Positions 12,763-25,528 of a stretch of DNA of 64,000 bases are shown one piece after another; positions within the stretch are counted from its first letter, which is position 1; every line of letters begins with the position of its first letter. The position numbers and the translations under genes are program-made. Source of the DNA: Jackrogersella multiformis (lineage: Eukaryota; Ascomycota; Sordariomycetes; Xylariales; Hypoxylaceae); contig CADCXD010000008.1 in the NCBI GenBank assembly GCA_902806575.1, positions 1,736,001 to 1,800,000 of the forward strand, given 5' to 3'. The notes beneath the pieces were generated by a model. That model did not search any database. It had not been told where the DNA came from and saw only the letters and a program-made list of their open reading frames with translations.

Positions 12763-15700
12763 AATAAATATAAGTAAGTATATTATACCTTATCGTTGTT
12801 AAGTAAGTATTAATGTATTTATAAGTTACTTTAATATTATAATATTTAGTTTTTTCTTAATTTAATTATAGCTTTATTATAATTTAAGTATTAAAATATT
12901 TAAATAAAAACTTTAATGGTAATTATAATTATTTAATAATTTATAATTTACTTACGTTTTTTTTTATTTCTTTAATGTTATTCGTAAATTATACTTTTTA
13001 TGTTATAATAAATCTTAGTTTTATAATTTTTAATAATCTTTTTATTGGAATTATAATTTATAATTTTATTGATTTTTTCGGTAGTATTAATAATCAAGTA
13101 AAAGGAATCGGTTAATTATTATCGGTATAATTTAATGGTATATTTTCGATAAGTTATTTTTTTAGTATTTATACGATTATTTTATCGTTTAACGTGTGTT
13201 ATTATTTATTTACGATTAGTTATATTAGTTCGTTAATTAATTTCGAAGGTATATTATTAAAGGTTTACGTATTTTTAAAGGGTTATATATTAAAGGGTTA
13301 TAATTTATTAATAAATTTAATATAAAATTAATTAAGTAATAAAAGGTATTTTTTATTATAATTATTTAATAATATTATTATATTTTAAATAAGTAAGTTT
13401 TTTAAATATTATTAATCGAAAGTTAATGAATAATTTTTTTATTATATAAAGTATTTAAAGATAAAGTATCTTTTTTATTTATTTACTTATCGATTTAATA
13501 ATTTCTCGATTTCGTACGATACTTAGTTATTATTATTTTCCTTTATAACGATTTAACCTAATTATAATTATCTTTTTATATAAAGATCTTTCTTTTAAGA
13601 GATCTTAAATAATTAATTTATTAATACGACTTTATAGATTTATTAATTATTAAATAACTTAAGTTTATACGTAAGTTTACCGATTTATTTTAAAATTAAT
13701 AACGGTTTAACACGTTATATTAATTATTTATAAAGCGGTTTATTTAGTAATATATAATCTTTATATAGTTTAAGGTAAATTAATTTTTTTTTAAAAGAAA
13801 TAAGGTTATGTTTTAAATCGTAACGAGCTTTTACTTCGGTAATTATAAAGTTAATATATTTTTTTACTTTTTTTTTAATAATATTATTTTAATATATCGT
13901 AATTAATTGCGTTTTTTAATACTTTTAACGAAGTAATAATGGTTTATGGCTTAAAGTTATATATTAATTTATTAAGTAACTTTCCGGTCGTTAATAATTT
14001 AATATTATTAAGGTTATATTATAACGTTAAAATTATCTTTAATTACGGTACGTTATTTAACGAATAGTAATGACGGATTATTGCCTCGATTTTTTAATTA
14101 CGTTATTTCGTCGTATTATTAATTTAAAAATAATAACTTATTAATATAATTAATAATATTTTAAATCGAATAAATAACGTTTATTATATCTCGTTATTAA
14201 ATTTAACGTTTTTATTTAAAATTACCTTATATAAAATGCCTTAATCTAATAATATAAATGCTTTAAAGAATAATACGGCTTAATAATAAGTTTTATATTT
14301 AATGTTTTTAGGTATTAAAATCGTTTTTTTGCTAAATTTATATATAATCACCATTATTATATTAAAATAAATAAAGTTTTTAATAAATTATATATTTCCT
14401 TTACTTAAGACCTTTAATAAACTCACGATAAAGTTTTAAATTATTATATAAAATAATTAAAGCGGTGAGTTTATAAGTTTTAATTTATCGTAAAGCTTCG
14501 AACGTTTAATTTAGTTTTTATAATAATTGAGGTAATATTTAATATATTTTTAAACCTTTTACGAGAAGTTATAAATATAAATTAATTTTAATTTATGAAA
14601 TATTTATTTCGGTTCGAAATAATATTTTAAATTATAAACTTTATTAAATAATTTATATATATAAGTTAATAAAATCATTAATTAACGTAAACCATTTAAT
14701 TTAATATAATATATAAAACCGTTTCGTAATTTATATCGAAATTATTTAATTATATTTTTGCTTTTATTAATTTTTAAAAAAATAATATATAAACGATTTA
14801 ATCGTTTATTATAATTATATTTTTTTAATATTTTTTTTTAATTTATTATTTAACGTAAGTTTAGTAAATATATAAATAAATTTATTTAAGATATTTTTAA
14901 GAATTAATTTCGTTTCGTTTTTTTATTTTATTAAATCTTTTATATTATTTTATATTAATAAATAAAACAATATATTTAAAATTAAATTTAACTTTTTAAG
15001 GATATAATAAACGTTAAGGTTAAATTAAAATAAGTATGTTAAAATAATTATTAACTTATTATTTATCTTATTTATATTAGTTATTTTAAGTGTCGTTTAA
15101 TTAACGATGTTTTTTATTACATTATAATTCGTTAAAATAATAAATAGTCGTATATAAAATTATAATTAAACTTTATTATTTTTATAAGCTTATATTAAAT
15201 AAGTAACTTTTAATTTTATTATTTTATATCGTAATTTAGCTTTTATTAAAACCTTTAATAAAAATATAATTAAGTAAATTATATTAATTTTTATGTTAAT
15301 TCCGTTTTAAGGTATATTTATATGGAATATTATAACTTCGAAACCTTTTTATTTTAATATATTTATTTTTAGGAACGTTATTTAATTATAGTTTTAGTGC
15401 GTTAATATTATCGGATTTAATAATTTATTTTACAATATTTTAAACGAATTTAATTTATTTTTTATCGGTATATATATAATTTTTATAATATATCGACATT
15501 TATATTAAGATTTTAAAGGAATTTTTTATTAAATCCATCCCTTAGTTAATATTTTTATTTTCTTATTTTATAAAAGCTTAACTTTTTTATTAATATTATA
15601 GGATATATTTTCGTAAAAACCTTATTATATTAATATATGTTTTTAAATTAATTAATGTTTATAATATTAGGATTTTCTTAATTATATTTAATTTATTAAT

Positions 15701-18700
15701 TAAAAATCCGAATAAAATAATCGATAGAAAATCGAAAAATGATTTTTTTAGCGATAATATAAGTCTTATATTATCGTATATATTAAATATTTAATTAAAA
15801 TGTTTTTTATATTATTTTTTAATATTATTAAATATTATAATATTATTAATATATGTTTTAATAAAGTTTTAAAAAAGCTTTAATTTTTAGTTTATAAATT
15901 GTTACGTAAAGATTGGAAAATTCTTAAATTTTATTAACGTAACGTTGAAAATTTTTAAACCTTTTAATAATATTATTGTTATCTTATTTTTATATTTGAA
16001 CGTAATAAGTAATTAATAAAAAAATAAGGCCTCGTTTATAACGTTAAAAACTTTCTTTTCTTATATCTTTTAAACGATTCTTTCTTAACGTAATAATAAG
16101 TAAATGTTTATTAAGGCACTTTTATTTAATAATTTAAGGTTAATAATTATTTAACTTTTTTTTTTACCGTTAATAAGCCTTTAAATAATAAAATAAGGAT
16201 AGTTAAATAATATAACCATTTTTTATTAATTTATTTTATTTTAATTATATATTTAATCGAAAATTTTATTAAGGAATTTTTTATTTTATATATTTAATGG
16301 ATATATATATCCAGGTTTATATTTTTTTTTATTAATTGTTAATTAAATCGATTATTATTATTTTTTCTTTTAATATATCGATAATATTACGATCGCGTTA
16401 AATATTTTATTTATTTATTAAAATAAATAATCGTTAAATAAAAAAAGGATTAAAATTATAAATATGCACGCTTTTTTTAGTTATAAACTTTAAAGTATTT
16501 TTAAGTTTAAATACATTTAAAGTTAATATATTCGTTTCGATAAAACCTCGTTTTATTTTTAATAATAATTATAAATTAATAAGAGATTTATCGGTTAATA
16601 ATAAAGCTTTTAATATTTTATTATTTAAATTAAATTTTATTAATAAATTATTTTCTTTACGTTAAAATATTATATATACTTACGTTAAATTAACCTTTTC
16701 CTATAAAATATTTATACTTCCTTTTTCGGTAATTTCTTTAATTACTTTAATTTTAATATTACGTCGTAAAATTATAAGCTTATTAAATATATTTAAAAAA
16801 GCAATTTTTTTAAATATATTTACATTATAAATATTATTTATTACGTCTTTTATTTTAACGTAAAAAATAAAATCTTTTTCGCGTAATAAATTAAAATAAT
16901 ATATTAAAACAAGCATTATTATTTTAATAAGGATAAAAAATTAACTTATAATTAAAATTTATTATTATATTTAACCTTTCGAACGATAATATCTTATAAA
17001 TATTTAAACCTTAAAATATAATATTAAAATTATATATATTTTATTATAATTAATAATTACGCCGTATTTTTTTAAAAAATCATTTCTTATTAATAAATTA
17101 GGTTAAAAACTTAAATAATTAATTTATACTTTTATTAAAACTCGAACTTAAACTTATCGTTTATATATCGTTTTTTCTTAAAATTTAATCGAAAATCTAG
17201 CCTTAATTTTTATAATTAATTTTCCCGAGATTATTCTTTATATATATATAAGTTTATTTAATTTAAATATTTTATAATCTTTAATAAAATCTTTTAATTA
17301 TATTTTATTTATTATTTAATTAAATGTATTAATATTTACATATATCGTTAATTTTTATCTCGATTTATTTAATACGTTTATTTTTAAACTTATATATTTT
17401 ATTAATTTTTTATTTAAAAGTAAAGAAATAATATTTTTAACTTTTATATTTTTTAATTATAAGGGTAAAGATATAATATCTTTTAATTATATTATTTATA
17501 TTTTTACTTTTATTTATTTTTAAGTAAAATAAGCATTAATAATTTCTTTAATCTTAAGTTAAATTTTTATTACTTATTTTATTTTTTAAGGTAATTATAA
17601 ATATTTAGGTTTTATATATTTATTAACGTATATATATTTAAAATAATTAAGTTTAATATTAAATATTTTATAACATTTTTAATATATATATTTCTTTATA
17701 ATTAACGATTTACTTTTAAAGGACGAAAAGTAAAATATAAAAGTTTTAAATTTATTTATTAAATATTTTTTTATTAAAAAATAATTATTTACTTATAAAT
17801 CCTTTTTATTTTCTTTACGATCTTTTTCGTTTTACTTATATTTAACTTCGTTTTATAAATATATATTACCGTTAAAACGATTTCTTATTTTCTTTTTTTA
17901 TCTTTAATAAAAGTAATGACGGTTATTATAATATCCGTAATTATAATAATTATAAATATTGCGGTTATATTCACGATTATAACGGCGATAATTTTATCGG
18001 TTATTATTTTAACGCTTATTACCTCGTTTATCGTTATATTAATCGTAATTTTAATCGTAATTTCGATTGTAATTTTAATTATAATTATTAAAATTATAAT
18101 CGTTTTAACGTTAATTAAAACCATTTCGTTATTAATTATAATTATTTTATTAATTATATTTATTATTATAATAACTTTAATCGCTTTAATAAACCTTTAA
18201 TTAATTAATATAAGGTATTATATTATGGTAATTATAATAAATAAATTAAATATCTTTAAATAACTTAATATTATCGAAAAAAATGTTTTAAATAAACATA
18301 TTATTAAATATTATATAAGGTTTAATATTAACTTTTAAGTTTTTACTTCTTTTTATTAATATTTACTTACGTTATATCGATTATTTCTCATTTAAATACT
18401 TAAAATAAACGTTTATAATTATTATAATTAACTTTAAGTTAATAATTCTCACTGCCTTAAATTTCAAGTTTAACTTATTATAAATCGTTATTATTTATTA
18501 TATATTCGTAATTAATTTAAATGTTCGATAGTTTCGAATAATATTTAATAATTAAATTTTAATAAATATATCTTTAAAGTAAAGTTTTAAAATATACTTT
18601 ACTTTCTCGAAGAATATTAAAACTTTTAATATATAAATCTTATATCGATTAAATAACGTTTTAAAAGCATATTTCGTATCGTTTTATATTTTTTACTTTT

Positions 18701-19344
18701 CCTTAATAAATACTTAACTTATTTATTAATTTTATAAATCTTTATAAAATAATTTATAAAAATTACCCTTAATTTTTACGGCTTTTATAAGTTTTTAATA
18801 AGCTATTTAAATAAAATTTATTTACATATAAATATTACGTTAATACGTATAATTACTTTTAATAAAAAAATTATTTATTACCGTGGACTTATTTATATTT
18901 ACCATAAAATAACCGATATCGTAAATCGTTTAATCTTTTAATATTAATTAATAACTCGTTTTATTTTTTTATAATTATATAAATATTAAAGCGTTATTAA
19001 TTAAACCGTTAAACGGCCCGTTAACGACTTAACGTCCGATTATAAATAAAATTACGGCCTATTTCGCGATACGTATTTATAATTTATATATTAATTTAAA
19101 GATAAAATTAATTAATAAAGGTTATAATCTTTAAGATTAATCGGGTTTCTTTATTAAAGGTTATTTTAGCTTTAAAACGGGAAATTAAATAAATTAATTA
19201 ACTATTATTTAAGTTATTTTATCTTAAATTTTAATTAATCGATTAAATTATATACTTTTATTCGATATAAAAAATTTATAATATAATTACGTATCTTTAT
19301 TACGAAAAAAAGAAAACATAACAAATAAATATATAATAAATATT

Positions 19345-19610
19345 AACTTAATTATTTATAACTTAATCTTTTAATAAAAAACTAAAAATATAAAAATGTT
19401 AATTTTAAGGCTTTATATAATTACTTATATAGCTTTATTAATATTAACTTTTTATAATATAATTATATACGTTTACGGCTAAATCTTTTAATAAATAATT
19501 AAAGATATTAAAAGAATTATTTAAAGGCTTTATATAATTACTTACGTAACCTTATTAACTTTAATTTTTTTAATAAATTATAACTAAATCTCTTAATATA
19601 AAATTAATAA
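19345..19610. repeat. Degenerate tandem repeat, about 117-bp period
   Basis: Segments starting near 19407 and 19524 share AAGGCTTTATATAATTACTT followed by similar sequence at an offset of 117 bp, with partial further copies on both sides. 117 is a multiple of three, so the unit may once have encoded a 39-residue protein repeat in the nested element (inference). Confidence 0.5.
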
Positions 19611-20639
19611 TATAAATAAATTAATTTATAGATTAAATATAAACGTTAAAGTAATCATTAAATAACTTAAGGTAATTATTAAAGTTATTATAAGTTATAT
19701 TTTTAAGTTATAAATTAATAAAAATTATAATAACGTTAATAATATTAAAGAAATTAATAATCGAGAATTAAGTAATAAAGGAATTTAATAATTAATTAAA
19801 TTAATTATTTCCTTTATTAATAATTTTATTAATAACATTATAGGATTTAAATCGGTTAAAGAGTTAATTAATATTAAGTTAATAAATAAAAAATTAATTT
19901 TATCGATTAATATATAAAAATAATTAATATAAAAAATTAATATTAAAGCTAATATTAACTTTTAAGTAAGAACTTTTAAATCTAATAAAATAAATTATAA
20001 TATAACTTTTAACGCTTTATTAAATACTCGTTTAAACTTTTAAGGATTTAATATTTATTAAGGGTTATAAAATAACGCTTTTATTATAAAATTCCGTATA
20101 ATATAAAAGCTTTATATTAATACAAGAATTAATTTTATATTTAATAATATATCTATATAAAATAATAAATTATTTATATATAATTAATATAACTTTATAT
20201 TATTTAAAGGTTTCGATAATTATAAATAAAAATAGCAACTTATAAGATATTATCGTTATTAAAATTTAAAGTTATAAAAAAAAAAAAACTTAATTAATTA
20301 AAAAAGCTTAATCTTATTAAAATAACGTTAATACGTAAATTATAATATCATAAAAAAATAATAATATAATTAAATTTAATTAATAAAAAAAAAAAAGGTA
20401 AAAACCATTAAATAATAAAAAAAACAAAGTAACGAAAAAAATAATCGTAAAATATTTAAGGTTTAATAATATTTAAAATTTAATAACGTTTAAGGTTTAA
20501 TAATTATTAATTAAGTTTTTACCACGTTAACTTATCGTAATTAATTAGCTTTAAATCCTTATTAATTAATTAAAAGCTTAATTAATTTAACGGTAAAATA
20601 TAAATCGTTACGATATAACGAAAACGAAGTATTACCATT

Positions 20640-20788
20640 TATTATATATTAATAAGTTAAAATAAAGGTTTTAAAATAATTATTTTTTTTAAAAATAAAA
20701 GTAAAGTTAATATCTCGAAAAATAGTTAATAGGTATAAAGCACGGGCCACTACCTTAACCATAAACTATATAACTATAGCTCCTTATA
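20640..20788. repeat. Nested element right LTR
   Basis: 149 bp copy of 11331-11479. It carries nine A's where the other copy has G, and no T where the other copy has C. Confidence 0.82.
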
Positions 20789-21559
20789 AAAGTTTAATCT
20801 TAATAATATCTTTTTTTAAAATAAAAAAATAAAAGTTATTAATTATTAAAAAATAATATGTTTAACTCGTATTAACTTTTAACTTAACTTAAATCCTTTT
20901 TATAAAACGTTATTATATTGATCTTTTTATCCTTCGTTATTAAAAAAATTACTTTTTTTAAATTAACTTTAAATTAAACGCCTTAAATAATAAATATAAT
21001 ATTATTATATCATAATAATAAATAAAAATCCATAAACTTATAAACTTTTTCTTAAACCTTAAAAAGATTAAGTTTAATTCCTTTTATTATCGAAAATATT
21101 ATATTAACTTAACCTTATATAACTTAAAAAAATCGATTAATATAATAATAATAAAAAATATTTTTAAGAAATTCCGTAAATTTATATACATTATAACTAA
21201 GGAAATAAAATAACGCTTTTTAAACCATTAACCCTAAAATTATTTTATCGATCTTTTAAAAAAAAAATACCTCCTTAAAAACCTCTTTACGTTATAAGTA
21301 AAAAGAAATTTAATATACTTAAATTATAACTAAATAAAATAATTAATAATAATTAAATTTAAAAATTAACCTTATTTTATATAATACTTATAATATTTAT
21401 CGATAAATTTAATCCTTAAAACCTTCTTAAATTAATAATTAATTTTCAAAACTTAAATAATATTATTATCTTTATCCGTTATTTTATACCTTTAATATTT
21501 AAATTATAAGCTTGCTTTAAAACTATAAAATAATTTATAAAAATTAACTTTAAGTTAAA

Positions 21560-23200
21560 ATTTTACTTAATTAAAATTATAAAAAAAACAAGTAAAAAAT
21601 AATATTTTACTATAAATATAATCTCTTTAAATATTTAATAATACCATTCAAATTAATTAACGCTCCCGCAACCTTTTAATTAATAATAAATAACATTTTC
21701 TAAAATCTTATCGATTTAAACCTTTTAATATACTTAAATAATTTCTTTATTTATATAAATACGATAAAAAAATACAATAAAATTATTAAAAAAATCTTAA
21801 AAAGATTTATAAAATATTATTTAACGATTAACTTACGAAAATGTTTTTAAAAAATATAAAAAATAAATTTTTTAAAATATATTATCGAAGTAAATAACAT
21901 TTTAATAACTTAAAACAAAATCAATTATATTAATAATTAAGAATTACTTAAATTACTTAAAGAATCTTAATAATTTATCGGTTTTATAAACTTTTATTAA
22001 TAATTTATAAAGAAATTTTTAAAGATAATAAGGCTAATTATTAACGTAAACAAAAAAAATTAAAAAAATTAAAAATAAATTAAGGAAATAAGCAAATCCT
22101 TTAAAAGATTTAAATTCCGGTTTACTTAAGCTCCTGTTATAACATATTTTAATCTCTTAAAATAAACTTATATTAAAACTAATACATTAAATTATATTAT
22201 TAACGTTATTCTTTTTTAAAAAAATAAATAAAATAAACTTAAACTAATAACTTATTATTTTTATAAATTTATACCGGTAAAAATAAACTATAAAATTTAT
22301 AATAAAAAATTATTAATTATAATAAACTTTTTTAAAAAATAACATTAATACTTAAAAAATATTAAATATTAAATTAAAATTTATTTTAACTATTAAAATT
22401 TAACTTACTTTATAACGGCAAAAGTTTTAAATTAACATTAAACTTAATAAGTATAAAAATTATTATTATATTAATTTATTATTAATTATCGACCAAAAAA
22501 ATAAAATAATAAAGCCGATATCCTTTTTAAATTACCGTAATATTAACTTAAAAAAAAAACTAAAAACTAACTTATAAAATCGGTTTTATAAAACAAATAT
22601 TTTTCGCATTTTTAAAAAACTTTATTCACTTTTTTAATAACTATCCTCGTTATATTAAAAAGATTATACAACTTTATCACCTTTAATTAAGCTTTCGACT
22701 TTATAAAAAAATTAAGAAAAGTAATTATTAACGATTTAAAATATATTACGTAAATTATAAATCTTTTTAAAAACGTTATTCTTTAAAATAATCTTTTATA
22801 TCGAAAAAATAAACTTTAAATACTTATAAAACTTCAAAAAGAAATTATTTCTTTTAAATACAATACCTTTATTACCGGATATATAAAAATAAATAAAACC
22901 TTAAAATTAATTACTTAAAACTTTTAATAATTAAATATTAAAAATATCGTCCGAAATTACGTACGAGATTATTTAAAATACCAATAAAATAAAATCCCTT
23001 ACCACGCCTTATATAAACATTTTTAATTAATAAAATTATATTATAAACCTTAATTAATAATAATAATAAACTTTATTATAAATCTTCTTTTATTAAACGA
23101 TTATAACTTTATTTAAGTAATAATAAATCTATTCTTAAAAATGGCTTACTTTATCCCTTTTAAAGTAAAAGAAAAAAAGTTTAATAATTTAATTAAAATC
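21560..23200 (+). pseudogene. Gypsy pol relic: RT, RNase H, integrase
   Basis: Three motif groups lie in the same plus-strand frame. At 21641-21676 the codons read IPFKLINAPATF, close to the RT block MPFGLTNAPATF. At 22271, 210 codons on, comes IPVKINYKIYNKKLL, matching the RNase H segment around a MNYEIYDKELLA consensus, followed by NLTYFITAKVLN and NYRP. At 23141, 500 codons after the RT motif, comes KMAYFIPF, the integrase SKMAHFIP motif. A CQxNK-type segment at 22979 is also in frame. The order RT-RNase H-integrase identifies Ty3/gypsy. Many TAA/TAG codons replace Trp, Arg and Gln, as RIP produces. Confidence 0.82.
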
Positions 23201-24179
23201 TTTATTAAATAATATTAAAGATTATATAATATATTATTAAATATTATTTTTAATAAAAACTTTAGATTTATTTCTTATATTTAAAAAAACTTCTTTAAAT
23301 TAATAAAAATTAAATCTTATATAAGCATTACGTTTTATCCGTAAATTAACGGCTAAATAAAACGCTTTAATTAAATTTTAAAAGTTTATTTTAAAACCTT
23401 CGTTAATTATAAAATAAATAATTAAAAAAACCTTCTTATAATAATTAAATTTACTTATAATAATATTACTTTATTATTAACATAACTTATACTTTTTTAT
23501 ATTAATTATAATTATTATTTAACCGTTTATAACCCTTTTATAAACACTTTACGTAATTTAAAAAATAAACTATATATATATTAAATAATATAAATACATT
23601 AAGAAACATAAAAATACTTAAAATAAAACCGCTAACGAATAAAAAAATAAGCAAATAAATAATAAAAGAATACATTATCCTTTTAAAAGAAATAATTCGT
23701 AATATTTAATATAAAAAATATTAAAATTAAACGCCTTATTAAAAAACTAAATAAAAAGCTTTTAAAACCTTTTAAAATTTAATAAATAATCTTTCTTATA
23801 ACGATAAAATTTACTTTACTTAAAAGTTAAAAAATATATAATTCATTTTATATTTTACTTATTAAACCTTACCGTATTAATAATTAAAAACCTTTTAACC
23901 TTAATTAAATCTTACGTAAAATAACCTCGATAAAATTTAAAAATTATTAAATAAAACAAGTTATAAACTTTATTAAAAATTAAAACAAAATAAAATATCT
24001 CGTAAAATAAAAAGATTAGTTAATTAAAAAACATTAAACTTAAAAACCTTATAAATATATATTTAATAATAAAATAAAGGTAATAATTAAACTATTTTAT
24101 AAATAACACGCCGATAAACTTTATAATTTTATAATCCTTTAAAATACTTAAAATTAAACATTAAAAAAAAAGGAATTAA

Positions 24180-24491
24180 TATTATATAAATAATCTTTAT
24201 AAAATAAAATATAATTAATATATATATATAAATTAATAAATATAAAATATATTAAAACTTATAAAATAAAGCTATTAATTAAAGTTAATTAAAAGATTTA
24301 ATTAATATATTAAAACTAAACCAATAAGATTAAAAAGGCGCTAACAGCGCTTAAGGAAATATTTAAATTATATATATATAAGTTATTACGCCTCGCTTCG
24401 TAAATAGAGATAAGAGGTAAGGACCTTAAGATTATAGAGAATTATTATTTGAAATTAAACTATAGTTCCAAGCCTTATTACCCTTGTCACA
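24180..24491 (+). repeat. Outer element 3' LTR
   Basis: 312 bp. The first 110 bp are heavily converted (both C-to-T and G-to-A relative to the left copy), while the last 80 bp keep normal base composition and end TCACA. Confidence 0.85.
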
Positions 24492-24496
24492 CGTAC
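24492..24496. repeat. Target-site duplication, right (CGTAC)
   Basis: These are the five bases after the outer right LTR. They pair with CGTAT at 8166-8170, one base different. Confidence 0.55.
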
Positions 24497-25063
24497 CGAC
24501 ACTTGATGATACGAAATCTGGCGAAGACCGTAGCTTCTGGCGGATTTGCTTCGCGTTTCTCCACACCATGAGCAACTGCGACAATGCAAGATCCTTCAAG
24601 GCACCAAGGAAAGCAAGTACTAAGCATGGGCTTGATCATGACCTCATCATCGCGGTTCGCGGTTTGGATAGTATGGCGGCCCCTTTTATGTGCCAGGATG
24701 GCGCTGCATGGCTTCACAATGAGGGCATGGACTCGCTCATAGGCACTGCACTGGTACACGACGTAGTGGATCTCCAAACCGACATTTCCATCGGGGATAC
24801 GCGTAACCTGCTTCGTCTTTTGTATCCTCCCGGGAATGGCATTACCCAGACCATGAAGATCACATCTACTATTCTGTCATCTATGCTCTGCGAAGTTTTC
24901 TGGGTTCACCATCGAGTACGAATGCATAATCGCAAAGATGGGCGTGTCTCATCCACCTTACCGTCTTACAGATTATCTCGGGCTCTCCATATATGAAGTT
25001 TTGGACAGAACGGCTACCTATTCGGGCGAACTCTACTGGAGCTATTGTTGTTGTTTCTTCTAG
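24497..25063 (+). pseudogene. Terpene-synthase-like gene fragment, truncated at the LTR and frame-broken
   Basis: An open frame with normal codon use continues from the LTR edge through the target duplication to the TGA at 24994-24996. It contains LIGTALVHDVVDLQTD and GDTRNLLRLLYP, which align with the NSE metal-binding region of class I terpene synthases (NDxxSxxxE, then GExxN), with His, Asp and Asp in place of Asn, Ser and Glu. The frame has no start upstream because the retrotransposon abuts it; the first internal ATG is at 24568. From about 24895 a second frame carries the more convincing C-terminus (LGLSIYEVLDRTATYSGEL, ending at the TAG at 25061), so a frameshift also separates the two parts. 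Family assignment is by motif only. An aspartate-rich DDxxD motif is not visible in the surviving part. Confidence 0.5.
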
Positions 25064-25528
25064 GTTTTTACTACACTTTTAAAACACAAGATCTTACCTA
25101 AACCATGTATTATGTAATTCATCCCCACATCTTCTTCAGGTTTAAACTTCAATGCCAAACGCATAAGACATAAGATCTTACCTAGCTTACCTAATGTAAC
25201 CGCCCCACATGGTCTTTTAGAGTTACCTAATTGAAGCAACCTTGGAAGGCGGGGTTCCACTACAAGGTACCTAGGTACTTAGATACATCTACGGATTATT
25301 CCAGCCGTACTAGGCGCAGATGTACCTTGTACTTTCGCAGCAACAAGGCATCAGGAAAAAAAGTTCGAGATATTGCTGGACCCACTTTGAAGCTACCCAT
25401 TTTCATCATTCTCAATATTCTGCTGCTGCTGCTGCTGCTGTGTTTTGTGCCCCTCGACAACAACAATCTTCCAGCAAACACCAAACACCAAATATTTACG
25501 CAGAAAGTTCTATTTCCTTTGAATCGTC
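25064..25528. other. CCT6 upstream region
   Basis: Promoter and leader of the chaperonin gene. It holds a CCTAGG palindrome near 25266 and a run of CTG triplets at about 25420-25441. Confidence 0.5.

Larger units (their letters stand above)
11331..20788. mobile_element. Nested LTR element inside the gypsy element
   Basis: Two direct 149-bp repeats (11331-11479 and 20640-20788) align without gaps and bracket 9.16 kb. They are flanked by an identical 5-bp duplication, AAAGT, at 11326-11330 and 20789-20793, which is the standard length for LTR-element integration. The ends read TA...TA, as expected from TG...CA after RIP. The sequence on either side belongs to the outer element, so this one inserted later. 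Coding regions are too degraded for me to assign strand or superfamily. A 9.5-kb element with such short LTRs is unusual and may itself contain further insertions. Confidence 0.8.
8171..24491 (+). mobile_element. RIP-degraded Ty3/gypsy LTR retrotransposon, split by a nested element
   Basis: The 312-bp direct LTRs at 8171-8482 and 24180-24491 align end to end without gaps, start TG, end CA, and differ almost only by transitions. The right internal part keeps, in a single plus-strand frame, relics of reverse transcriptase, RNase H and integrase in the Ty3/gypsy order. Removing the nested element (11331-20788) and one target duplication leaves about 6.86 kb, a normal gypsy length. Gag and protease are expected in 8483-11330 but cannot be read. 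The block is nearly all A+T, with stops in every frame. It is transcriptionally dead and probably heterochromatic (inference). Confidence 0.88.

Noticed and set aside
15390..15490. Minus-strand segment resembling a YIPGK-type RNase H motif in the inner element
   Set aside because: The match is short, lacks the following conserved residues and could be chance in A+T-rich DNA, so it was not used to set the orientation of the element.
17885..18200. Overlapping Ile-rich open frames on both strands
   Set aside because: They arise from ATT/ATA repeats in saturated A+T sequence; no real membrane protein is implied.
8171..24491. Mitochondrial insertion or centromere core
   Set aside because: The A+T content invites this, but the LTR pairs, target duplications and in-frame gypsy RT, RNase H and integrase motifs explain the block as RIP-degraded retrotransposons.
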